64,000 nt of DNA from Rothia mucilaginosa (lineage in GTDB: Bacteria > Actinomycetota > Actinomycetes > Actinomycetales > Micrococcaceae): assembly GCF_019334805.1 (NCBI RefSeq), contig NZ_CP079822.1, forward strand, positions 1,984,001 to 2,048,000, read 5' to 3'. Position 1 is the first letter of the stretch. Every line of letters starts with the position of its first letter. Positions 23,685 to 35,623 of this stretch are shown one piece after another. The position numbers and the translations under genes were made by a program. Under the pieces are notes generated by a model that was not told the DNA's origin, did no database searches, and was given only the letters and a program-made list of their open reading frames with translations.

Positions 23685-24752
23685 GTGGCCCGCACGAGCT
23701 CATTGTCCCGAGGTGTTCAGCAGGAGAGTACGTCCCGTCAGGGGTCTGTGATTCAGGGGCAGAAGTTGGGTAAGCGCCTGGCTTTTCTGTTCTTGTTTGC
23801 GGTGCTTTTGGCGGGTGCTGTGGCTGCTTCTTTGCTGTTCGGATCGAATAATCTTCCGCCGGATGAGGTTCTGGCTGTTTTTAATGGCACTGCTTCTGAG
23901 CAGGCGCAGACGATTGTGATGGAGCAGCGTATTCCGCGTACCCTGGTGGGTCTTGCGGCGGGTGCGGCGTTGGCTGTTGCCGGTTCGCTGATGCAGTCGC
24001 TGACCCGTAACCCGTTGGCTGAGCCCGGCCTGATGGGTGTGAATGCCGGTGCTGCGGTGGCTGTGATTGCTTCCGTGGTGGTTTTTGGTGTGATGGGTAT
24101 TTGGCAGTACATGATTGCTGCGACGATTGGTGGCGCGTTGGCTGCGGTGCTGGTGTACACGCTGGGTCGTGGTCGTGACGGGTCGATTGTGAAGCTTGCG
24201 TTGGCGGGTGTGGCGATTTCTGCGGCGCTGTCGGCGATTGCACAGGGCCTGATTTTGGCTGATCAGGATGCGTATAACGAGTTCCGTGTGTGGGTTGCCG
24301 GTTCGCTGGAGGGCCGCGGTATGGATATTGCGTCGACGGTGGGTCCGGTGATTGTGCTGGGTGTGCTGGTGGCGTTCTTTGTGGCTCCTGCGATTAATGC
24401 TCTGAGTATGGGCGAGGAGGCGGCGACCAGCCTCGGCGTGAGTGTGCGTACGACCCAGAATTTGACGTTGCTGGCGGTGACGGTGCTTGCCGGTGCTGCG
24501 ACTGCTGCGGTGGGTCCGATTGGTTTTGTGGGTTTGGCGGTGCCGTTTGTGGTGCGTGCTCTGCTCGGTAATGATGTGCGCTGGGTGAATTATGGTTCGG
24601 CGCTGTTGGGTCCGGTGTGGCTGCTGTGTGCTGACGTGTTGGCGCGTGTGCTGGTGGCTCCGCAGGAGACTCAGGTGGGTATTGTGGCGACTCTTGCCGG
24701 TGCCCCGGTGTTCTTGTTCTTGATGACTCGTCGTAAGGTGGAGGCTCTCTGA
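23685..24752 (+). CDS. FecCD-type siderophore permease, subunit 1
   Basis: A 355-residue permease of the BtuC/FecCD family starting at GTG 23685, preceded by AAGGAG. About nine or ten membrane helices; signatures IPRTLVGLAAGAALAVAGSL, MQSLTRNPLAEPGLMGVNAGAA and GPIGFVGLAVP (the loop contacting the ATPase). It transports ferric siderophore across the membrane as a heterodimer with the next gene product. Its stop overlaps the next ATG by one base. Confidence 0.93.
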   Translation: MARTSSLSRGVQQESTSRQGSVIQGQKLGKRLAFLFLFAVLLAGAVAASLLFGSNNLPPDEVLAVFNGTASEQAQTIVMEQRIPRTLVGLAAGAALAVAGSLMQSLTRNPLAEPGLMGVNAGAAVAVIASVVVFGVMGIWQYMIAATIGGALAAVLVYTLGRGRDGSIVKLALAGVAISAALSAIAQGLILADQDAYNEFRVWVAGSLEGRGMDIASTVGPVIVLGVLVAFFVAPAINALSMGEEAATSLGVSVRTTQNLTLLAVTVLAGAATAAVGPIGFVGLAVPFVVRALLGNDVRWVNYGSALLGPVWLLCADVLARVLVAPQETQVGIVATLAGAPVFLFLMTRRKVEAL

Positions 24753-25858
24753 TGTCGAATTCTTCCGCTCTTTCGATGGCGACTGCCACCACTTCCGCTA
24801 ATCGTTCGGCGCGTCGTCGTGGCCGCGATTTGGGTGGCCGCCCGGTGCTGACTGTGCGCGGTCCTGTGAGTGCTCAGGTGCCGTGGCGTGTGCTGATCCT
24901 GAATGTGGCGTTGGTGGTGCTGATTGCGGCACTGGCGTTTTGGGGCATGTTGCAGGGTGACTACAAGATCGCCCCGGAGAAGATGATCCCGGCGCTACTG
25001 GGTGAGGGCAAGCAGATTACGGTGGCTTTCGCTCAGCAGCGTGCGGCGCGTATTGTGGCGGCGCTTCTGGTGGGTGCGGCACTTGGTCTGTCGGGTGCGA
25101 TTTTCCAGGTGATTTCGGGTAATGCCCTGGGATCGCCGGATATTATCGGTTTCACGAATGGTGCCGCGACCGGTGCGCTGTTGCAGATTATTGTGTTCAA
25201 TTCCGGCCCCGTTGAGGTTGCCCTGGGCGCTGTGGTTGGTGGCTTGGCTACCTCGGTGCTGGTGTGGTTGTTGACGCGCCGCACGGGTCTGCACGGTTTC
25301 CGTCTGGTGCTGGTCGGTATTGGCGTGGGTTCGACCCTGGCGGCGTTTAATTCGCTGCTGGTGGTGCGTGCTTCGCTGACTCAGGCGCAGACCGCGGCGT
25401 CCTGGCTTGCCGGTTCGCTCAATGACATCACCTGGGAGCGTACCTACGCGCTGCTGGGTCTGCTGCTCGTGGTGACTCCGCTGCTGCTGATGCTGGTCCG
25501 CCCGCTGGGCGCGATTCGTTTTGGTGACCAGGTAGCATCCGGTTTGGGTGTGAGCGTGAACGCGTACCGTGTGGCGGCTCTGTTCATCGGTGTGCTTCTG
25601 GTTTCGCTGGCGACCGCGACGACCGGCCCGATTGCCTTCGTCGCCCTGGCAGCACCGCACATCGCGAAGACTCTCGCCCGCAGTGGCGGGGTGGGCTTCA
25701 CCTCCGCGGCACTCATGGGCGCGCTCATGGTGCTCGGCTCCGACCTGATTGGCCGTTTCGCCGTTCCCGGACGCATCATTCAGGTGGGTGTGGTGACCGG
25801 TGCGATTGGTGGCCTGTACCTGATTTACCTGATTTACCTCGAAAGGAAGAAGAGCTAG
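24752..25858 (+). CDS. FecCD-type siderophore permease, subunit 2
   Basis: A 368-residue partner of the preceding permease. An unusual hydrophilic N-terminus of about 45 residues precedes the first helix. Signatures are AARIVAALLVGAALGLSGAIFQ, SGNALGSPDIIGFTNGAA and GPIAFVALAAPHIAKTL. It overlaps both neighbours by one base (TGATG and TAGTG junctions), so the three transport genes are translationally coupled. This matches the FepD/FepG arrangement. Confidence 0.93.
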   Translation: MSNSSALSMATATTSANRSARRRGRDLGGRPVLTVRGPVSAQVPWRVLILNVALVVLIAALAFWGMLQGDYKIAPEKMIPALLGEGKQITVAFAQQRAARIVAALLVGAALGLSGAIFQVISGNALGSPDIIGFTNGAATGALLQIIVFNSGPVEVALGAVVGGLATSVLVWLLTRRTGLHGFRLVLVGIGVGSTLAAFNSLLVVRASLTQAQTAASWLAGSLNDITWERTYALLGLLLVVTPLLLMLVRPLGAIRFGDQVASGLGVSVNAYRVAALFIGVLLVSLATATTGPIAFVALAAPHIAKTLARSGGVGFTSAALMGALMVLGSDLIGRFAVPGRIIQVGVVTGAIGGLYLIYLIYLERKKS

Positions 25859-26700
25859 TGAACACTAGTGTGACGACCCGCCTTGAAGGCGAGAACATGG
25901 TGGTTGCCTACGGTGAGCATACGGTGCTCAACGGGGTAGATTTTCAGGTGCCGGAGGGGGAGCTGACCGTCATCCTGGGCCCGAACGCCTGCGGCAAGTC
26001 GACCACCTTGAAGGCTCTTGCCCGCGTGAACCCGCTCAAGAAGGGTGAGGTTCGCCTGGACGGCACCCCGCTGCCGCAGATGAAGTCCCGCGCTATCGCT
26101 AAGATTCTGGCGATGCTGCCGCAGACCCCGGAGGCGCCGAGCGGCGTGACCGTGGCGGATGTGGTGGCGCGCGGCCGCTACCCGCACCAGTCGCTGCTGC
26201 GTTCCTGGTCCGATGAGGACGAGCGAGCCTGCGTGGAGGCGATGCAGGCGGCGAACGTGCTGGAGCTTGCGGAGCGTCCCATTGAGGCGCTTTCGGGCGG
26301 TCAGCGTCAGCGTGTGTGGATTGCCATGACCCTGGCGCAGCAGACCCCGCTGATTCTGCTGGATGAGCCGACCACCTACCTGGATATCACGCACCAGATT
26401 GAGGTGCTGAACCTGACGAAGAAATTGCATTCCGAAGGCCGGACTGTAGCCGTGGTGTTGCATGACCTGAACCTTGCTTTCAGGTATGCTACTCATGTTG
26501 TGTTAATGAAGCAGGGCCGGATTATCGCTCAGGGTGATCCGCGTGCAATAATTACACCGGAACTTATTCAGGAAGTTTTTGACCTGCAATCGGTCATTAT
26601 TCCTGATCCGTGCACTGGTACCCCTTTGGTTATTCCGAAGGAGAACCAAACAATTCATATTGCCGCTGACGCTATTTCGGCGGCCCGCGAAAGCAAATAA
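25858..26700 (+). CDS. Siderophore ABC transporter ATPase
   Basis: A 280-residue FepC/FecE-type ATPase starting at GTG 25858. Walker A is GPNACGKSTT, the signature LSGGQRQRVW, Walker B LILLDEPTTYLD followed by the switch histidine in VLHDLNLAFRYA. It powers the two permeases. Its 3' end has more A/T at third positions than the rest. The transporter unit ends here, followed by two large hairpins. Confidence 0.94.
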   Translation: MNTSVTTRLEGENMVVAYGEHTVLNGVDFQVPEGELTVILGPNACGKSTTLKALARVNPLKKGEVRLDGTPLPQMKSRAIAKILAMLPQTPEAPSGVTVADVVARGRYPHQSLLRSWSDEDERACVEAMQAANVLELAERPIEALSGGQRQRVWIAMTLAQQTPLILLDEPTTYLDITHQIEVLNLTKKLHSEGRTVAVVLHDLNLAFRYATHVVLMKQGRIIAQGDPRAIITPELIQEVFDLQSVIIPDPCTGTPLVIPKENQTIHIAADAISAARESK

Positions 26701-26825
26701 GTTTTCGCCCCTAAGCCGCGTGGGAGTTTGCGCCACCCGTCTCAGTACGGGTGGAAAAGCTCGGCATTGCGCCAAGCAGCGAACGCTAGGATCTGAGGGA
26801 CCCAGGATCCCCTGCGCGTAGGGCG

Positions 26826-26880
26826 CCTACCCGGTGCTCGCCCGTCTTTGACGCATGAACGGAAACGAGCACTGGGTAGG
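26826..26880 (+). terminator. First of two tandem hairpins after the transporter genes
   Basis: CCTACCCGGTGCTCG (26826-26840) pairs with CGAGCACTGGGTAGG (26866-26880), one wobble, with an inner CCGT/ACGG. Followed by TTCCATTTT. Confidence 0.75.
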
Positions 26881-26900
26881 TTCCATTTTGGGAACCCGCA

Positions 26901-26976
26901 GATGAGGCACCGAGACTGCCGCATGAGACCTTCACTGTTTGAAGGTTTGATGCACGGTCTCGGTGCCTCATCTCTT
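26901..26976 (+). terminator. Second tandem hairpin, Rho-independent terminator
   Basis: GATGAGGCACCGAGAC pairs perfectly with GTCTCGGTGCCTCATC (16 bp); inside, ACCTTCA pairs with TGAAGGT. TCTTTT follows. Confidence 0.85.
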
Positions 26977-27002
26977 TTAACTTCTGAGCCGGGCTGGGAT
27001 GA

Positions 27003-27076
27003 GCTGGTCTGGGCGGGGCTGGGCTGGGTTGCTCTGAGCCGGTCTGGGCGGGGCTGTGCCGGTCTGGGCGGGGCTG
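27003..27076. repeat. GC-rich direct repeat, three 19-bp copies
   Basis: Copies at 27003-27021, 27038-27056 and 27058-27076 differ only at one base (GCTGG against GCCGG). Between copies 1 and 2 lie further CTGGG runs. No function is evident. Confidence 0.8.
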
Positions 27077-27191
27077 CGGCGGCTTCGTGCTTGGGTTTTA
27101 GCAGCGTGTGTTCGCTGTCATGAATGTCATCTTTTGGTTCTTTCGTTTTTCCCTTTGGCTGGAGTTTGGGTAAGGGATACCATAGAGTGAG

Positions 27192-27210
27192 GTAGTAGAG
27201 GCTAACTAAC
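27192..27210 (+). promoter_or_regulatory. DtxR/IdeR-like iron box before the esterase gene
   Basis: The 19-mer contains an uninterrupted AGGCTAAC at the consensus centre and matches about 12 of 19 positions. A possible -10 (TACCAT, 27178-27183) lies just upstream, so the box would cover the start of transcription. Confidence 0.55.
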
Positions 27211-27272
27211 AATAATGCGCCTCCTCACCGATTCTCACCGATTGAGTGTTTCCACAGACCAAGGAGGAACCG

Positions 27273-28661
27273 TTGGGCGAGCACGAACCCACCGCGATCG
27301 TTCCCACGCAGAACGCTTCTGAACAAGCTGCTTCCGTGCAGCCGCGTACCGTTGCGCCGGCTGTGCGCCCGGCCCCTCCCAAGATCCCGCGCCCCGTACC
27401 GGCACCGCGCGTGGACAGCCCCCTCATCAGCGCCCTCATCGCCGAGGCGGTCAGCCCCGAAGAGCTGAACGCCCGCATCGTTGAGGTTGTCTCCGAAGGC
27501 ACCCCCATCATCGAGCCGGTGCATCTTGACGACGGCAGCATCAGTGAGAACGAGCGCATCGTCACCTTCCTGTATCACAACGAGCAGGCGGAGCAGGTGC
27601 TCATGTTCATCAACCGCCTGACCGATGAGAAGAACCTGGACCGTTCCCTCATGGCCCGCATCGAGGGCACCGGATGGTGGCAGCTGAGCATGCAGATGGC
27701 AACCACCTGGCGTGCCTCCTACAACTTCTTGCCGACGCTGCCCGGCGAGCGCCCCGCCTGGCTGGGCGATGACGACCAGGTGCGCCTGCGCGCCGCCCTG
27801 GACTCCGGCGAGGGTGACCCGCTGAACCCCGAGACCGTGTGCAACCGCATCGGTCGTTGCATGGGTGTGGTGCAGCTTGAGCACGCGCCGGTGCAGGAGT
27901 TCATCCTGACTCAGGAAGAGATTGACGCGCTGCCCGCCCCCGAGTGGATGCAGACCTCTGACGGTCACCAGTACGTGCTCGGTCGTGTGGGGGATCCCGC
28001 CCCGGATGCGCCGCTGTTCATCCAGTTCGACGGTGAGATGTGGTTCAGCCAGGGTATGGAGCAGACCCTCAACCGCGCCCATGAGGCGGGCCGTATTCCG
28101 GCGATGCATGTGTTCTTCCTGCACTCTGGCGGCCGTGAGAACCGCTGGAAGGAACTGAACGGTGACAACCCGATTGCCGACTACCTGGTGGAGATTGCGT
28201 TCCCGCACCTGGAAGCGGTGCACGGCATTAAGACCGACCCGCAGAACATTGTGATTAACGGTCAGTCGCTGGGTGGCCTGTCCTCCCTGCTGGCGGTGCT
28301 GAGCCGTCCGGAGGCGTTTGGTGGCGCGATTGCGCAGTCTTCGTCGCTGTGGCAACCGCAGGTCATGGACCGCCTGGACGAGCTGGAGGCGGCGGGCGAG
28401 ATTGACCGTCTGCGCCACCTGTACCTTGAGATTGAGGTGGGGGAGCAGGAGTGGGTTCTGGTGCCTCCTCACCGTGAGCTGAAGGAGCGCCTGGAAAAGC
28501 TGGGCCTGGAGAGGGCACACTGCACGACCTTCAACGGCGGTCACGATTATGCGTGCTGGCGCGGTGCGATTGTGCCGGCCCTGGAACGTATTATTGCTGC
28601 CAGCCGGAAGGCTGAACGCACTGAGCCAGGCTCTGAAGAGAACCAGCGAGAGATCGCTTAG
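27273..28661 (+). CDS. fes: Enterochelin (enterobactin) esterase
   Basis: A 462-residue cytoplasmic hydrolase that opens ferric enterobactin to release iron. TTG 27273 is chosen because AAGGAGG lies 5 nt upstream; a GTG at 27246 has no such site. After a proline-rich N-terminus of about 50 residues comes the esterase N-terminal domain (FLYHNEQAEQVLMFINRL..GTGWWQLSMQM), then an alpha/beta-hydrolase of the esterase D type with nucleophile Ser332 in GQSLGG and catalytic His424 in GGHDYACWRG. Its place beside entE and entF supports the substrate. Confidence 0.92.
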   Translation: MGEHEPTAIVPTQNASEQAASVQPRTVAPAVRPAPPKIPRPVPAPRVDSPLISALIAEAVSPEELNARIVEVVSEGTPIIEPVHLDDGSISENERIVTFLYHNEQAEQVLMFINRLTDEKNLDRSLMARIEGTGWWQLSMQMATTWRASYNFLPTLPGERPAWLGDDDQVRLRAALDSGEGDPLNPETVCNRIGRCMGVVQLEHAPVQEFILTQEEIDALPAPEWMQTSDGHQYVLGRVGDPAPDAPLFIQFDGEMWFSQGMEQTLNRAHEAGRIPAMHVFFLHSGGRENRWKELNGDNPIADYLVEIAFPHLEAVHGIKTDPQNIVINGQSLGGLSSLLAVLSRPEAFGGAIAQSSSLWQPQVMDRLDELEAAGEIDRLRHLYLEIEVGEQEWVLVPPHRELKERLEKLGLERAHCTTFNGGHDYACWRGAIVPALERIIAASRKAERTEPGSEENQREIA

Positions 28662-28713
28662 GGCTCCCGTACGGGTAGAGCACACCCCGTATGGTGGGCG
28701 TGCGGGGTTCCCG

Positions 28714-28743
28714 TTAGGGTAAACACCGCCGCGCCCGTATCCT
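28714..28743 (+). promoter_or_regulatory. Possible entE promoter with half iron box
   Basis: TATCCT (28738-28743) could be the -10 box. TTAGGGTAA at 28714 resembles one arm of a DtxR site but the other arm is poor, so iron control through this site is doubtful. Confidence 0.35.
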
Positions 28744-28765
28744 AGAGAAGTACAGCCTAAGAAGA

Positions 28766-28821
28766 GTGCAACACTACCGCGCCGCGAGGGGTACCGAAAG
28801 GTACCCGGCGTAGGTTGTGCA
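28766..28821 (+). promoter_or_regulatory. Leader hairpin with GAAA tetraloop before entE
   Basis: GGGTACC (28789-28795) and GGTACCC (28800-28806) close a GAAA tetraloop; CGCC/GGCG and outer TGCA/TGCA pairs extend the stem with internal loops. It lies in the untranslated leader of about 165 nt. Confidence 0.6.
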
Positions 28822-28913
28822 CCCGCCCTCATTGACGAGATGGCATCACGCTGCGAACGCACGCAGCACGTGAGCGCTATAGAAACCGCAAACGACACAG
28901 AAATCGAGAGAAG

Positions 28914-30614
28914 ATGACCGTAGAACGTAGCCCCCTGGCCCCCACACCGCTCATCCCCGAGTCTTTTGCCGCGAAGTACCGCGAAGCCGGCTACTGGATT
29001 GACCAGACCATCCCCGAGTTCCTGCTGGATGCCTGCCGCGCGAAGCCGCACTTCCCGGCGCTCGTGGCGATTTCGCACGCGCAGCTCGATGAGGACGGCA
29101 AGCCCCAGCAGATTCGCCTCTCCTACGGTGAGCTGGAGGCGGCAGGTCGTGCCGCTGCGGCGCGCCTCGTTCAGGCTGGCGTGCAGCCCGGTGACCGCGT
29201 GCTGCTGCAGCTGGGTAACACCGCCGAGTACCTGGTGTACCTGCTCGGTATTTTCTGGGCGGCGGCTCTGCCGGTGTTCTGCCTGCCGCAGCACCGCACC
29301 ACCGAGCTCGTGCACTTTGCAACCCGCACCGACGCGGCGGCGCACGTGTTCTCTTCGCTGACCCCCGGCGCGGATTTCACCGCCCTGCACGAGGACGTTG
29401 CCGCCGAGCTGCGCAAGAACTCCCAGGAGCCGCCGGTCGCTATTGACGTTGCCGAGCCGCTGACCCCGCTGACCGACGAGGAGCTCGCTGAAGAGTTCGT
29501 GCCCGGCGTCGTTCAGAACACCGAGAACCTGCGCGCGAGCGAGCAGGTGGCGTTCCTGCAGCTCTCCGGCGGTACGACCGGCATTTCGAAGCTGATTCCT
29601 CGCACCCACGCCGCCTACCTGTACTCGGTGCGCGGCTCGGTCGATATCTGCAAGCTGAACAACAACACGACCATGCTCGTGGTGCTGCCCGCCGCGCACA
29701 ACTTCACGATGAGCTCGCCCGGTATTCTGGGCGTCATGTGCGCCTCCGGCAAGCTGGTGTTTGCGGCGGATCCGTCCCCGCAGACTGCGTTCCACCTCAT
29801 TGAGATGGAAGGTGTGACCACCTCCGCGCTGGTGCCGCCGCTGGCTCAGGCGTGGGTCGCCTCCGCGGAGAAGCGCGATGTGTCCCTGCCGTCCCTGCAG
29901 ACCCTGCAGGTGGGTGGCTCGAAGCTGGCTCCGGCGGTTGCGGGCAAGATCGAATCGGTGCTCGGCTGCACCGTTCAGCAGGTGTTCGGCATGGCTGAGG
30001 GCCTGGTGAACTACACCCGCTCGACCGACCCGATTGAGATGCGTCTGAGGACTCAGGGCTACCCGATTAGCCCCGACGATGAAATTCTGATTGTTGATGA
30101 TCAGGACCAGCCGGTTAAGCGCGGCGAGAGCGGCCACCTGCTCACCCGCGGCCCGTACACGATTCGCGGCTACTACCTGGAGGAGAACGCGAACCGCTAC
30201 GGCTTCACCGAGGACGGCTTCTACCGCACCGGCGACATTGTGCGCCTGGTCGCCGGCAAGTACCTTGAGGTGACCGGCCGCGCGAAAGACCAGATTAACC
30301 GCAATGGCGAGAAGATTGCCGTGGACGAAATTGAAGAGCTGGCGCTGACCCACCCCGACGTTTTTGACGCCGTGGTTCTGGGCATCCCGGATGAGACCGT
30401 GGGCGAGCGCGTGGGCCTGGTCATTGTGCCGCAGGAAGGCGCCGACCTGGGCGAAAACCCGCGCCGCACGATGCACGAGTTCTTCACATCGAAGAAGCTC
30501 GCCGACTTCAAGATTCCCGAGCGCGTGCAGGTTCTGCAGGAGCTGCCCACCACGAACGTGGGTAAGATTTCTCGCCGCGAACTGCGCGCCAAGCTTGCCG
30601 AAATTTTCGGCTAA
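28914..30614 (+). CDS. entE: 2,3-dihydroxybenzoate-AMP ligase
   Basis: A 566-residue adenylating enzyme that activates 2,3-dihydroxybenzoate and loads it on the aryl carrier protein. Core motifs: LQLSGGTTGISKLIPRTH (A3), the aryl-acid pocket stretch AAHNFTMSSPGILGVM typical of EntE/DhbE, VFGMAEGLVNYTR (A5), GYYLEENANRYGFTEDGFYRTGD (A7) and the catalytic lysine in TTNVGKISRREL. Its typical length and the neighbouring carrier protein fit. GAGA precedes the ATG. It starts the assembly part of the island. Confidence 0.94.
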   Translation: MTVERSPLAPTPLIPESFAAKYREAGYWIDQTIPEFLLDACRAKPHFPALVAISHAQLDEDGKPQQIRLSYGELEAAGRAAAARLVQAGVQPGDRVLLQLGNTAEYLVYLLGIFWAAALPVFCLPQHRTTELVHFATRTDAAAHVFSSLTPGADFTALHEDVAAELRKNSQEPPVAIDVAEPLTPLTDEELAEEFVPGVVQNTENLRASEQVAFLQLSGGTTGISKLIPRTHAAYLYSVRGSVDICKLNNNTTMLVVLPAAHNFTMSSPGILGVMCASGKLVFAADPSPQTAFHLIEMEGVTTSALVPPLAQAWVASAEKRDVSLPSLQTLQVGGSKLAPAVAGKIESVLGCTVQQVFGMAEGLVNYTRSTDPIEMRLRTQGYPISPDDEILIVDDQDQPVKRGESGHLLTRGPYTIRGYYLEENANRYGFTEDGFYRTGDIVRLVAGKYLEVTGRAKDQINRNGEKIAVDEIEELALTHPDVFDAVVLGIPDETVGERVGLVIVPQEGADLGENPRRTMHEFFTSKKLADFKIPERVQVLQELPTTNVGKISRRELRAKLAEIFG

Positions 30615-30668
30615 ACCCTTTTCTGCTAAACCTTAAGCCCGTATTCCTACCCCTACTTGAGGAGAAAA

Positions 30669-30896
30669 ATGTCCGCACTTGAGACCCTGCGCCCCATCAT
30701 GGAGAAGTACATCGTCGAGCCCGACTCCCTGCAGACCGCTTTTGACGAGCCGACCACCGACCTGTTCTCGCTGGGCCTGGACTCGATGGGTTCCTTCGCG
30801 CTGCTCGATGATCTTGCTGCCGAAGGCGCCGTGATTGAGTTTACCGAGCTGGTGGAGAACCCGACCGTGGAGTTCATCGCCTCCCGCCTGGGCTAA
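30669..30896 (+). CDS. Stand-alone aryl carrier protein
   Basis: A 75-residue carrier protein. The 4'-phosphopantetheine attachment serine is Ser39 in SLGLDSMGSF. In E. coli this domain is the C-terminal part of EntB, fused to isochorismatase; here it is a free protein without the isochorismatase half, as in some other siderophore systems. It starts at ATG 30669 with AGGAG upstream. It should receive dihydroxybenzoate from EntE and pass it to the condensation domain of EntF. Confidence 0.9.
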   Translation: MSALETLRPIMEKYIVEPDSLQTAFDEPTTDLFSLGLDSMGSFALLDDLAAEGAVIEFTELVENPTVEFIASRLG

Positions 30897-30905
30897 GCGT
30901 TACCG

Positions 30906-30952
30906 CACCCCGAGTGCCCGCCTGCCGCAAATGCAGACGGGTGCCCGGGGTG
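30906..30952 (+). terminator. Terminator-like nested hairpin
   Basis: CACCCCG (30906-30912) pairs with CGGGGTG (30946-30952), with inner GCCCG/CGGGT pairing; TTT follows after one G. Confidence 0.75.
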
Positions 30953-31017
30953 TTTGCTACTCGCCTCGTTTTTCTTTGCGCAGGTTTTGCACCGTATTGT
31001 GTAGCTGCGTTTACCCC

Positions 31018-31051
31018 TGTCAGTGCACTTCTGTCAGTGCACATCTGTCAG
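31018..31051. repeat. Short tandem repeat before entF
   Basis: Three spaced CTGTCAG copies (31018, 31031, 31045), the first two extended to CTGTCAGTGCAC. A second pair of CCTACCTTT-type repeats lies at about 31073-31093. They may be regulator sites or only slippage products. Confidence 0.6.
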
Positions 31052-31139
31052 CTTGAAGCGGCGAGGCAGTCGCCTACCTTTCACACCTACCTTTAACACA
31101 CCGCATATCATCCCTAATCCAGACCTTTGAGAGGCCACC

Positions 31140-35450
<4,311 letters not shown>

Positions 35451-35475
35451 CCTCACCGACACCCCAATAACTGGA

Positions 35476-35511
35476 GTAGCCCGGAGGTAATAGTCGTTAC
35501 CTCCGGGCTAC
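35476..35511 (+). terminator. entF terminator
   Basis: GTAGCCCGGAGGTAA pairs perfectly with TTACCTCCGGGCTAC (15 bp, 6-nt loop). Confidence 0.88.
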
Positions 35512-35545
35512 ATCGGTTAAAACATGCGGTTGAGTTAAAACACGA

Positions 35546-35580
35546 ATGCCCCCGGTTGATGAATCATCAACCGGGGGCAT
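35546..35580 (-). terminator. aceE terminator
   Basis: ATGCCCCCGGTTGATGA pairs with its mirror TCATCAACCGGGGGCAT; on the minus strand it follows the aceE stop. Confidence 0.85.
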
Positions 35581-35623
35581 CGTTTAGCGTCTAACGCAGA
35601 ACCGGGGTTCTACAGCTAAATGC

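Larger units (their letters stand above)
26701..27272. other. Intergenic region with tandem hairpins and GC repeats
   Basis: It holds two nested hairpins (26826-26880 and 26901-26972), three 19-bp copies of G(C/T)(C/T)GGTCTGGGCGGGGCTG-type sequence (27003-27021, 27038-27056, 27058-27076), and the promoter and iron box of the esterase gene. No gene is credible here. Confidence 0.7.

Noticed and set aside
27225..30476. Minus-strand open frame of over 1000 codons across the esterase and entE genes
   Set aside because: It is the antisense of two firmly identified genes, has low-complexity His/Arg/Leu composition and no ribosome site; high-GC codon bias makes such shadow frames common.
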